From: Opisthocomus hoazin | Taxonomy: Eukaryota > Chordata > Aves > Opisthocomiformes > Opisthocomidae | NCBI RefSeq assembly: GCF_030867145.1 | Contig: NC_134420.1 | Coordinates: 10,932,823 to 10,996,822 of the forward strand | Length of the DNA: 64,000 bases | Direction: 5' to 3' | In this document: piece by piece, positions 36,111 through 48,500 of the stretch | Numbering within the stretch: position 1 is the stretch's first letter | How the letters are laid out: every line of letters begins with the position of its first letter | Notes under the pieces: model-generated | Told to the model about the DNA's origin: nothing | What the model saw: the letters and a program-made list of their open reading frames with translations, nothing else | Database searches by the model: none | Made by a program: the position numbers and the translations under genes

Positions 36111-36312
36111 GAATGAAAGCCTCGGAAATCTCAGAAATCCCAAGTCATCTGTCAAGAATAAGAACAATCTAGTTAGTTTTCATATTACTAGGCTGCATTT
36201 TTGCTAGTGTGGACTTTTGCTCATGTGGCATAATTTATAATGCAACAGTGACATGTATTTTTCTATCAGGTCTGGTTTAGTGTAACACAGATGATTTCAT
36301 CTGTCTTTTCAG

Positions 36313-36410
36313 TAGAAGGAGTAAAGGTCTGAAGAAATCGCAGATGATGGCTTCTGACGCTAGTCATATGCTGGAAGCAGCTTTGGAGCAGATGGATGAC
36401 ATCATTGCAG
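36313..36410 (+). CDS. PPFIBP2: Liprin-beta-2, first coding exon
   Basis: The exon is bounded by the acceptor CTGTCTTTTCAG and the donor GCAG/GTATAA. Two adjacent ATGs occur, at 36344 and 36347. The second has the better context (A at -3, G at +4) and gives MASDASHMLEAALEQMDDII, which matches the start of liprin-beta-2 as I recall it. Coding begins at 36347 and supplies 21 codons plus one base, which with the next exon completes a glycine codon. Bases 36313-36346 are 5' UTR, although they contain no stop in frame. Liprin-beta-2 is a cytoplasmic scaffold that pairs with liprin-alpha, linking to LAR-type receptor phosphatases. Its coiled coil and three SAM domains lie in later exons outside this window. 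Confidence 0.9.
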
Positions 36411-36793
36411 GTATAATAGTGCTTTATTTTACACCAAACTATTTTGAGATTTAAAAATGTTTGTCTCTTTCCCTCCTGCAATTTTCCTGTTTGTTTTTTT
36501 TACTTTTTAATTATTATTCTCAATTTGTCAAGTTCTCTGTGACACACAGATTTCTATGGTTCAACAGTTATGTGAAGAAACTTTAAAGTAAAATAAAGGA
36601 AGAAAATTCACAATTCCACCTCAGACGTGAATACTGAAGTAAAAGAGATTTCTTTTGCTCTAATGCCATATGGTAACTTAAACACAGCCTAATTTGTGTG
36701 GTAACATTCCATATTGCATGTGTCTGTTATTTCAGTATGTCTTTGAAAAAAAATTTCACTGAGGCTTCCAGTTAGCTGGATAGTATATATCTG

Positions 36794-36799
<6 letters not shown>

Positions 36800-36830
<31 letters not shown>
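36800..36830. repeat. (CA)15 microsatellite
   Basis: Fifteen uninterrupted CA units are followed by an AT-rich stretch of TA/TACA units to about 36890. Its length is in the range usually polymorphic between individuals. Confidence 0.98.
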
Positions 36831-36836
<6 letters not shown>

Positions 36837-39800
36837 CACATAAATACATATATATAAAAATATACATAATTTTATTTATGATGTGTATATTTAAAATAAC
36901 TTACCTATTAATTACCTGCATGGCCTAATAAGTTAGAACACATATCTTTTTGTTGACATTTATATCCAGGAGTACAACTATGAATTTCTTTTTACATAGC
37001 CTTCCACTAGAAAGGCATATGATGCAAGACAGAATTTGCTGTCTTTTCGTGCTCTCATGGTAAGGCAATTAAAAAATTTTCTCTCAGTGTTACAGCATCC
37101 AAGAAGAGAAGTTGATTTCTGTGGTTAGGACTTAGTAGCCTTGGGGTTTGTGCTCAAACACCATTCAGTATGAGCTCCTAAAAGAAGTATCTGGGTAGGG
37201 CCATGATCTCACTTGTGCACAATGGGAAAGCATTCACTAAAGCTTTATACATTTAAATAGTGACACCCATGCTGTACCTTCATTTTTTTTTTTCCCCCTG
37301 ATGGTGAAGATGATGATATCAGCCTCTTGTTGCTGCAGTTGTGCTTATTCTTGCCTTTCTTCCTGCTCTTCTAGTAAAGCTTTCTATCCAGAGACTAATA
37401 TGGAGCTTCAAATATTACCATCAGACTAGTCGTGATTAGTCATTATCCAAGATTTTAAGTTTAAAGAATCTCTAGATTTTTCTCATCCAGACGAGTCTTC
37501 ATTTTATTCTAAATGTGCAAGCTTTAACAGACTGCTAAGATATACAGAAGTGTAAATGTGGATATGTGATAGATACAACTCCACCAATAACATTTCACGC
37601 CAATGGAACAAGTTAGGCAAATAGGAAAATTTAGATATGTATTTCCTTCTCCCTTCTTTTTCTGAATGCAAAACATGATTCAAACAAGATTTTAACCAAC
37701 AGAAGTTAATTGGGATTTTATTTTTCACATCTTACAAAACACATAAACAGCTAGTCAGGACTTCCCTCAGATATGTAAAGAGAGAAGAAAAGCAAGTCCC
37801 AAACCATAATTCATAAACTAGGGAAACGAAATAATTTCTTAGCCATTGCAAACCTTGGGTTATGATCCCGAGTAGTGCTACAAAAGAGCCAAAGTAAATA
37901 GAAGCACATGTCCTTTTAATTATGCTATGAAACCTGTGCTCATAAATCACCTGCATTCATCTGCAGATTTTAACTCAGTATCTCTCTTCTGTGATGATTT
38001 ATACATAGCCCAGCACATGTTGGTGATATCATGGATGCGCTGATGATTCCATTCCTCAGGAAAATCAAGAGAAAGAAAAGCAGGCATGTTCTATTTAAAT
38101 TGATATTCATATTAGACAGTTATTTTCTTCCAGTAGTTGTCAGAGCTTTGTGGTGTATTGTCATTGGAAGGAGAGCATTATAAAACTTGTCATGATTTTG
38201 AGGATTTTTGGGTTTGACGTTCCATAGGATTTCATCTGCTTCAGTCTTTTGTGTTAATAGATCATGCTTCCAACATATCTCAAATTGTCCAGTATCTCCT
38301 TTTATGAGTAATAAAAGACCATGTATTCAACAAACAGGTCTATTGCCTTCCTTATCTGAGCAGTGCTGTTTTGTTTAGAAAAAAATTCAATTTTACTTGA
38401 AGATGCCATTTCATATTCCTTTCAGAAAAGTTTTGCAGACTTACAGGCTGTATGGTTTTTCCACTGAAAGTGTAACATTGCTACTTAGTAGTGTTTCCAT
38501 GAATAGAAGCTCTGAAAAATAGCTGTTGTGGGGCTGGTTCTGGTTAAGACAATAGGTGTTTAGTGTTGGGTATATTTTCCATGGTATGGAAAGGTAGCCT
38601 TGTAATATGTGACATAAATTATTAAATGACAATATATGACTGCCTAAGAAAATCACACATTTCATGCTAGAAGAACAATTGAGGTCAGAAGCCAGATTTG
38701 AGTTTTTTGGTTTAAATATTCTTTTTCTTTTTCCCCACTCCTTTTTCAGATTGTTTGTGCCCACAACATTTTAGGGTATAATCTTGATAAATAAGGAACA
38801 GAATTAATTTGTTCCAGGCTTCCAAACAACAACACTTTTATTCCTCTCACATAGTTGCCATGATGGTGGAGACAGTGATACGGAGAAGCAAGGCAAATGA
38901 TGGAGGAAATATTCTGTGTGAATCAGCAGATTATATGTCGCTTTCACAGCTGTTTTGTAGTGGTGTTGGTGCCCAAGCTCTAAAACAAAAGGATTCAGGC
39001 ATGCTAGTGGTATGTAGACTGTTTCCACAGTGCATGGATAGGTCATGAGCAAATTGGCAACCTCTTCAAGAGACTTGACTTTATGACTTCACTTTGCTTG
39101 TATTTTTAGTCTAATGTCCACTGATATTCAGTATAGTATGGAAAACAGGCTTATATAAAGATATTTAATGGGAAAAGAACCAAGATATTTCCCAGACAAT
39201 GCACCTGTCAAGCAAGTCTCATCAATGTTAATTGAAGACTTCCCATATGATTTCAGAATTGTATTTACCTGTACCAATAAAAAATCATATTGTTTTATTC
39301 CTTTACTGATTTTTAGTTCTAACATAAAGTAAAAGCTCAATTGGGTGGGAAGGTTGTTTACCTTATTTATTTATATATTGTTTTTTTATTACTAGAAATG
39401 GATAAGACATTTTAAGATAGGTTGAGTTAAGTCTGTTCTGGTCATTCCCCTCTAATGTTCTGTGTTCCAGAACTGTTTATTGAATATTCTGGTATGTTTG
39501 AAGGACCAAATATATCTGCTGGAGCCTATGCTTGGATACAGTTATTATCCCAATTTGTCTCAAATTGAGGAACATAGTAATTATTCAAGTTTGATTCTCT
39601 CTAATTCAATCCAGTAAGCTTCTGTATGCAATTTGGACAGGGACTGGAAAACAGCAATATTCTGTTGTCCTGTATGGCAAGAGCACAAATAAAGTAGGAA
39701 ACTCTTTCAGCGGCGGACTGGAGGACTGTCATGAAACAAACCAAGGCTGAGAGTCTTCTAACTGCAGATTTATACGTACCATATGACGCAAAGACTGGAG

Positions 39801-40167
39801 AAATCATCTGTGCAAATGTAGCTGCTCATAGAACAGTCTAGAAACAGCAAAAAATCAACTGTTCAGAGCTTGTGCGATTTCAGTTCATTGTACCCAGATT
39901 CCGTGGATATCTCTAGGTAGCGCTGGATACAAGACTAAGGCTAAACTTCATGAATATTGGAAACTTGGGTGGCTGATGAAAAAGATGTTTCCTTTGAAAC
40001 AAGGCCCAAGTGGGTACTAGGAGAGCTATGCTCTTCTCTTGGCCTCAGAAACCTTTGCTTTAGGCACAAAATTAGCATTAATCACTATTTTAGAGAAGTG
40101 AGAAATCCAGAGATGTGTAACTTGCATTGGTTAATTTTTGAAGCTTGAGTAGATGTGTATATGCATA

Positions 40168-40209
40168 CACTCAAATGCAGCATTTTCACTCAAATGCAGC
40201 ATTTTCACT
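40168..40209. repeat. 19-bp tandem duplication
   Basis: The unit CACTCAAATGCAGCATTTT occurs twice in a row without mismatch (40168-40186, 40187-40205), followed by CACT of a third unit. Perfect identity suggests a recent duplication. Confidence 0.95.
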
Positions 40210-43200
40210 TTTTAATGAGAAAGCTATCCTGATTTCTTTTATTAGCTGTAGTTACTATTAAATTATTAGATTATTGTCTTGTCCTTTAAGGTAAGAACTG
40301 GGCATGCAAATATATATAATAAATATTTACAGATTTGCAGTCCTACTTTTAGCCTTCAAATTTTAAGTCATATCCCTTACTCCAAATGTTAGCATAGCTC
40401 ATACAGGATTCTGATTAATCCAAATAAAAAGTCTCACTGTAGACTGGGCATCTCAGTGCAATATAAAATATATTAGTGTTTAGAGTGCATGAGGGTAGGA
40501 TTGTGAAGCAAGATTAACAAATTGATTTTCATTGGGCTTGATCAAATTTGACAGATAGGTCAGTGTTCCCAAGTCTTTAATGCCTCAGTACATCTGTACT
40601 GATAACCCACCCTCATAGCCATATAAATTAGTCACGCTAAATGATTAGCCTTATTTGACTAAAATAGCAAAAAGGGCTAATGTGATTGTCAATGAACATA
40701 TCCATTAGCCAGAATGACTTGCACTCCAAACAGAGGCTTTCTCTAAAGAAAGCGCTCATATGTCAGATCTGTCTATGCATTCTTTATCTGAGATGCCTGA
40801 CTTTGGCGTTACTTCGCAATGAGGTTTGACCAAGTCATGACTTTCCCTTTTATTCAGCTTGTACTATAACTTGTTAAAATGTGTTTCTTTATAGGACTAT
40901 AGATTTTTATTATTTTTTCTTTGCAATATATCCTAATGAATTAAAATAATTTTTATTTTACGTTTTTTTTATATCAAACTGCTTCTCTCTGTCAACATTC
41001 TGGAATTCCATTATTTCATTTTGTGAATAATGACCATAATTGTAAGATCCAAAACCTCCTGTCACAATATAATAGTCTGCTGCAGCTCCAGCGTCTCTTC
41101 AAATTCATAAAGTAATCAGTGTAATTATTGAGTTTCCTTTTAACCAGAGCTCCTGCAATTATTGCTTACAGAAAAATAATGAGAAAGTTAAATGTGTTAT
41201 CACATGGGTATGTAGTGATGTTTCAGTATTAGTACTGACAGATTAAAAAATACAAATAAATAAGAAGTTTGTCAAGAAGTTGTTGAAGTATGCATGTTTA
41301 AATTCCCTTCTTTTGAGGTGGCAGAATGCTTGTTTTCAGTTCATCGCTTTGGGGTGTGCTACAAACCCAACCACTTCCCACCCCTTGCTAAAAAAGACGC
41401 CTTTAGAGGAAATGATGCTCGAGATAAACGAGATTTTAGTTCAAGTTGAATATGTTTTTCTCACGGGATCTATTTGCCAGAATTTGAAGGAGGACCTGTT
41501 TGTGGGGGTTTATGAGGTTTTTTTCTTCTTGTTTTAGACCATTATAATTTTATTATGACAATAGTAGAGTTCAAGTTCCAGAGATACGCTATGTTCCTGG
41601 ACGTGTTAGATTACTAAACCACCTCTAGTTAAGTGATTAGAACTTGGATTAAAAATGCAGAAGTGGACAAAAAATACTGACACTATTGTTTGAATCCCTT
41701 TGGGTGGATTTTGAGTTTTGTGGAATAAGGTTTTCACTGAGTTCCTACATAAACAATAGTTAATCAAAATATTTTCTAGTGACCTCATCCTTTACCCAGG
41801 AATAGTCATACACATCATCACAGGACACGTTCAGAATGTAAGGACTAGTCTCACAGTAGTTTAAGTGAAGAAGATAGACAACTCTGTTCTGCTTCATAAG
41901 AGACAGAAATTGTCCAGACCAGACAGAAAGCACTTAATCCTATTTTTTCATGATGGCGGGGGGAGATTTCATTTGAAATACACGCTGGGTGCACGCAGCT
42001 GATGGGCAGGACGAGCCTCTTGTGATTGTGTAGAATGACTAGAGAATAGCTTCTATTTTTATTTTTCAATTTGTATACTTCCAGATGGATTTATATTTTT
42101 ATCACTTATGTCCCATTCAGGTTTCACAGTATTTTTAAGTTCAGAATTTAGTTTCTATAGTAAAGGTGTATAGCTCTTTATAATTTTAATACAGAGATCT
42201 TTGTAGAATATCATTTTAAAGCACTGAATTGACACAGACTATAGTTGAAATAATGATAAGGGAAACAGAATAAATTAAATAATGAGCAATTTCTTTTGTT
42301 ATAGATCAGAGTAATTGAACAGCAACAGCCACAACAGTTTTCTTGTATTTTGTAAATAAATTGTAATTGTGTTAATAGGCTGTACTTCAGTTATGATTAG
42401 TGCATTTCCCTTTTATTTTCTGTTCTTTTTCAATCAATAATTTAGGCTTTTTTCTGAACAAAAGAAGTAACTTATCTACAGCACTTGTTTATCTTGTCAC
42501 TGCTATGCATGAACTAAGGTGAGCATTTGTGAAGTTTTGCAATATAAGATACTCTAGTGGCTTTTTGAAACCATGAGCTAAAGCATATTTATGCATAGAT
42601 CTTCTATCAATAGAGATAAAAAAAAGGAAATTAAATAATAAATTACTTTAAATCAGGTCTCTGACAGAGAAATACATAACTTCCTGTCATAACAGTTCCA
42701 GAAAATTACGTATCAAGAATATTGTGAGCAGAAAAAAAAGACAAAAATGATGACCTTTAACCATCCTGGAAATTACAGGGGAAAACTTAAAAACACGAGT
42801 ATTTGGGGTTTACAATTTGTAGTTCAACATTTATCTTTATTTTATAACATTTCTTATGTCTTGTAAAGTGCTGACACAGCTTCAGATACTTGACTTCGGA
42901 AAAGCTAATTAGTTGATTCCTTAGATGATGTCAGCAATAACAGATTTATAACAATTTCAAATCTTTTAAACCTTTAAGAATATAGCAGTTCACTGTCTTT
43001 CTACTATTTCTAGTTAATACGTAATTTTTCACGTCAGCTTGGGTTTGTTAACAACATCCAAGACATGGCCTCACAAACGGTGTGCACACTTGCGTAACCA
43101 TTACAGCCATTTGATACTATATTTTGTAGGGGCTTTACACATGCTGTAGCCTTGAGGTTAACACCTTACATAGCTGTTCAGGTGCAGTTTTGATCTGTGA

Positions 43201-43881
43201 TTTAAAAGCAGGTGAAAATCACGACAACTTGCATGTTGATTGTGCATGTGCAGCATTGTCTCATTCCTTACCCAGGGTTGCCAGAGCAACCTGAAGTTTG
43301 GAATTTCCTCAATTTTGAGTGCTTAACCTTGCAAGAGGTCATTATAGCTATTTGGGCTACTGTCCCAAAACATGCTTCCCATACTTTCACTATCCGAAGC
43401 ATATTTTCTCACAGACAGTAGGGGTCTGAGCACAAGATAGAGTGAAGACTCCCTGAATTCTGTTTGGAATTTTGTTCTGATGGATTCCGTCTGTAAACAG
43501 GGCAGTACTACAGAATCTTATGGAGCTGAAAGCACTGACAATTTGTCTCCTATAAACACTTACTGATTTTTTACAAAAATAGATGTTTAAAATTGTTTTG
43601 TATAAGACAATTGTCCTTTGAAGGTCCAAGTCAAACAGGGATTTACTGATCAAGTTGGTCTTTAACCTCCCTTCTATGTGTTCCTGCCTTTACAGAAAAA
43701 CAAGTTTTCTTGGAAATAACCATTAAGACCAACTCAAATGGAGAAATCTTTGCGTCTGAAATGCGCTACTTTAAATTCTTTGACAGTAGATAAACAGTAC
43801 TGTCAGTATAAAACAACAAAAATACAGTCATGACACAGACACCTACATCAGCATACCAAAAATGCAGTACTGCATTGGGTT

Positions 43882-45544
43882 TCACAGAATCACAGAATGA
43901 TAGGGGTTGGAAGGGAACTCTGGGGACCATCTAGTCCAACCCTCCCGCCAAAGCAGAGTCACCTAGAGCAGGTTGCACAGGAACATATCCAGGCAGCTTT
44001 TGAACGTCTCCAGAGAAGGAGACTCCACAACCCCTCTGGGCAGCTGTTCCAGTGCTCCGTCACCCTCAAAGTAAAGAATTACTTCCTCATGTTCAGGTGG
44101 AAACTCTTCTGCTTCAGTTTGTGCCCGTTGACCTTGCCCTGTTGCTGGGCACCACTGAAAAGAGTCTGCTCCCAACCTTCAGATATTTATAGGCATTTGT
44201 AAGATCCCTTCTCAGCCTTCTCCAGGCTAAACAAGCCCAGCTCCCTCAGCCTTTCCTCATAGGAGAGATGCTCCAGTCCCCTCATCATCCTCGTAGCCTT
44301 CCGCTGGACTCTCTCCAGTAGCTCCTCATCTTTCTTGAATTGGGGAGCCCAGAACTGGACACAGTACTCCAGATGAGGCCTCACTAGGGCAATGTAGAGT
44401 GGGAGGAGAACCTCCCTCGACCTGCTGGCCACACTCTTAATGCACCCCAGGACACCATTGGCCTTCTTGGCAACCAGGGCACACTGCTGGCTCATGGTCA
44501 ACCAGGACACCCAGGTCCCTCTCTGCAGAGCTGCTCTCCAGCAGGTCCGCCCCGAGCCTGTACTGGTGCATGGGATTATTCCTCCCAGGTACAGGACCCT
44601 GCACTTGCTCTTGTCAAACTTCATCAGGTTCCTCTGCGCCCAACTCTCCAGCCTGTCCAGGTCTCTCTGAATGGCAGCACAGCCTTCCGGTGTACCAGCT
44701 GCCCCTCCCAGTTTTGGATCAGCAGCAAACTTGCTGAGGGTACGCTCTATCTCTTCATACAGGTCCTTGATGAAAAAGCTGAACAAGACTGGGCCCAGTA
44801 CTGACCCCTGGGGAACCCCACTAGTTACAGGCCTCCAAGTAGACTCAGCACCACTGATGACAACCCTCTGAGCTCTGTCATTCAGCCAGTTCTTAATCCA
44901 CCTCACCGACCACTCATCCAGCCCATACTTCCTGAGCCTTCCCTAGGAGGATGTTATGGGAGACCGTGTCGAAAGCCTTGCTGAAGTCTAGGTAGACAAC
45001 ATCCATGGCTCTCCCCTCATCTACCCAGTCAGTCACGCCATCGTAGAAAGCTATCAGATTGGTCAGGCATGATTTCCCCTTAGTGAATCCATGCTGACTA
45101 CTCCTGATAACCTTCTTTTCTTCCACTTGCTTGATGCTGACCTCCAGGATAAGCTGCTCCATCACCTTTCCCGGGATGGAGGTGAGGCTGACCGGCCTGT
45201 AGTTCCCTGGATCCACCTTCCTGCCCTTTTTGAAGGGTGGAGTGATATTGGCTTTCCGCCAGCCCTCAGGCACTTCTCCTGTTCTCTAGGACCTTTCAAA
45301 CATGATAGAGAGTGGCTCAGCAATGTCAGCCACCAGCTCCCTCAGCACTCGTGGCTGCATCCCACCGGGGCCCGTGGATTTGTGGGCATCCAGTTTTCTT
45401 AAATGATCTCTCACACAGTCCTCCTCAACCAAGGGAAGGTCATCCTTTCTGCAGGCTTGCTCCCTTACCTCCAGGGACTGGGATGCCTGATAGCCAGCCT
45501 TAGCAGTGAAGACTGAAGCAAAGAAGGCATTCAGTAACTCAGCC
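43882..45544 (-). mobile_element. CR1 LINE, 5'-truncated, reverse transcriptase region, defective
   Basis: The left edge is the inverted CR1 3' end (TTCACAGAATCACAGAATGA, then GGTTGGAAGG). The right edge is within ORF2, near GTGAAGACTGAAGCAAAGAA. On the minus strand two frames encode the reverse transcriptase. The frame at 45273-44914 holds the fingers and motif A ([13 protein letters not shown]). The frame at 44906-44187 holds the VPQGSVLGP motif, the second catalytic box and the C-terminal region. The frames are offset by one base near 44910-44945, so there is a frameshift. The catalytic box has lost its first aspartate (it reads F-A-A-D at about 44718-44729). The endonuclease domain and 5' end are absent. 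The copy is dead. It inserted antisense to PPFIBP2 in intron 2. Confidence 0.95.
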
Positions 45545-48500
45545 TAACTGTGTACTCCAAATGGGTTTATGCAAAACAAAATCCATACATCATAGGTATT
45601 TGTATTACATTTTGAAAAAGGATGGAAAAGAAACAGAAACGTAAATAGCTGCACATACAACATGTAGCGCAGAAAGGCAGTTAAGCCATGATGGCTGTAA
45701 CCCCATAGGATTGAAAATCTGAGATACAAAGGTTCTTCTGTGCTTTGTATGATGTGATCTGTTTTTCAGTACAAGTCACTCAGTTGTTTAATAGGCTAGT
45801 GAACAGATTTCTAAGATTTAAATTTAAAAAAGTTTTATCGAACATGGGATTTCTTTAAATTCAGAATCATAGCTTCTCAACTTCCTACTTGAAGGCAATG
45901 AAGTTGGTTTGAAAGCGTTTTTATAAATCAAAACAGTGTAATTTTTATAAAACAAGATGCCTGTGTTTCCTCGCAAACCGAATGCTCTTATTTTCCCTGT
46001 GCTTTCAGAGATTTTTTTTTTTCATGAAACAATATTCATGTTACAAGTAGCTTACTACTGCTTACAAACAGTTCTGGATTTTGTACTAAAAAGATGTATT
46101 TGTTGTCTCACAACATTGTTTTAATTAGACTACTTTCACTGGCCCTAAATACACTTTTTTTGTGTGTGTGTAAATACAAAAAGAGAGAACACTGATGCAA
46201 GTATTGTTCTTTTTTTGTCTTTAATAAAATGTGTTGATCCTGTTTTTCCTGTGTGATGGAGAGTCAGTATCAAATCTCCATCATAGCTGCATAATCTGTC
46301 TTCCTTTTTTCACCAGCTGTAAGACTGCTTAGCTTGTGTTTCTGGATAAGAGAGATCTTTTTGTTGGAGTTGCATATACGGTATAGAAAGTGCTACACAT
46401 CACAGCTTAGGAGTCTACAAGCATGTAAAAGGAAAAAGGTTGAGTAATTACATAGATAATTTGCATATGAAATTATAAACAGTTCTTGAAAATTGTCTCA
46501 ATGATTTCACGTGTGGTTTTAAACAAAGTTCAGTTGAAAATCATCTGAGCCGCATGAAACTTGCATCTGAATGTGGTCATTAACATTTCTAGGCTTGGAA
46601 ATTTTTTCCTAGGGCTTCCTGCTAATCCAGCTCAACAGTTACTGTTCCCTGTAGTTAAAGATCTAAAAGCAGGGATTTGAGGAGAAGCTAATATGAGCTA
46701 TGATTCAAAACACACCATTTGTAATGTATTTTGCATTACAGTATTATAAGAAAGGATTGTGTGAGCTACCTGTTCACTCCTTTGACAGAAGGCTTAGGAA
46801 CAAGGAGGCTGAATTATGTCCCATCCAGACCTTTACTACTAGTTTACATAAATTCACATTTTCAAGGCTATCTTCATGAGAGACTTGTGCTTCGAAGAAA
46901 ATTACACTTTGTAGTCTTGAAGGAGAGAGAAAGAACTTGGAAAACCCATATGCTGGTTGAGTAAAAACTCAGGTAAAAAAAAAAATTCTCTAGCAGTGTA
47001 ATGATTGACTGAAAGGGCAGAGAAAGTGTATGTTAATAATTTTATTCTAACCACTGTTGGTCAGATATCAAAACTGTTACCCATGAGTATTTCAGCTTTA
47101 TACAACATCATCGTTACCCCAGATTAGAAATAGCTTTTGGGTTTTGCTGTGGGGTGTTGTTTGTTTTTTTTTTTGCTGTTTTCTGGACTAAAGCAGTCAG
47201 CAGTTTTAGGAAAATCTCTTTTTAACCACTGATGGTTGAGTTGTGTATTACCAGGAATTTTTTCTGAAACTCAGCCAGTTATAGAGCGAGAAGACTGAGG
47301 TGATAAGGGATACAGGGGATCAGAAGTTATGGGGCAAGGAAAAGTGAGAGATGAGAAACAGTATCTACTGCTAAGAGTGATTAAAGTTGGGTGATGGATG
47401 AATGTGTACAATATAAGCTGTGAAGAGTGGATTCTCAGACTGGCAAGGCTTTCTGATGCTTCTTTACTTCTGCTTAGTAATTTATTTTTTGCAAGTTACC
47501 AGTAGTGCCGTTTTCTGAATAGGTTATGTATTTGCCCAAAAGGAACATTTCTTTGAAGCCATTCAGCTAATTGCAAGGAACTTTGAACTCAAAACGTGCT
47601 TGCATGGTCAGGGTCTAGGAAATGTGTAACTTAAAAGCTGTTTTCCTTGGTTTATTACCTTTTTTGATTCTTTCTACCATACATACACTGTGCAGCAACG
47701 TTTAACTTCTTTCATCCACTGTCTGTATGTGGAAGCCAGGATTGAGTTGTTGGGAATGTCTTAGTTCCAATACTTTTTTTTGCCTTTCTTTCTTTCCTGC
47801 TTCTCTAAGGTGGACGTTTATGATGATTAATTGCGTTCCACTAGTACACTAGGAAACCATGGTGTTGAGTATTATATAAACATAATGACAAAAGATTCCC
47901 CTGTGTCCTGTTTACCACTGGAAAAAATGAGGAAGACTGACTTTCTCAAGGCTATACAATGAGTCTTTTTGCAAGAGTTCAAAACTGCACTTATTTTTTC
48001 CTGAATATCTATAAAATTCTAGTGCTTGAACCATATTTGTCTCCAATTCAGCTATCTGTAATAAAGCTACACACAAATTAATTGCCGTTAATGGTAGAGT
48101 ATATTGGTAACAGGTAGTGTTCTGTTTGCACTTTGTTCAGTCTTACTATCTGATGCTGAAACTTAATGTGCTTTGCAGCATGAAGACGTAAAGGTTTAAA
48201 CTAATGCGAAGAAATATAATTTACTTCTATGCACTTTTACTTCTGTTTTTCAGGGTGTGTTCTTGTCCTTCTGGTGAGCAATATATATTCTACTTACTAC
48301 AAAACTACATGGAAAGCAAGTGAGAGAAGCAAGCCTGTGATTCATTTGAATTTAGGCAGTAAAATAGGAAGCTTTCTGAGTTAAAATCCTGACTTCAACT
48401 CTGCATTTCTGCATTTATATCACTTTTTACCTAATATAAAGTGCATTAGGTGTTGTGGTCAGAGGAATTCTTCATTTTCCATTTCAGACAGGAGAAAAAA

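Larger units (their letters stand above)
18965..36312 (+). other. PPFIBP2: PPFIBP2 intron 1 (about 17.3 kb)
   Basis: The intron spans from the candidate donor in the CpG island to the acceptor CTGTCTTTTCAG ending at 36312. It is mostly AT-rich, unique-looking DNA. I recognise only simple-sequence tracts, a short CR1 tail at 25.17 kb and a G-quadruplex motif at 29.93 kb. No exon of another gene is recognised on either strand. If the first exon lies elsewhere the left limit changes. Confidence 0.55.

Noticed and set aside
44440..45503. Plus-strand open frames across the CR1 at 44-45.5 kb
   Set aside because: They are complements of the CR1 reverse transcriptase frame and carry no independent signal.
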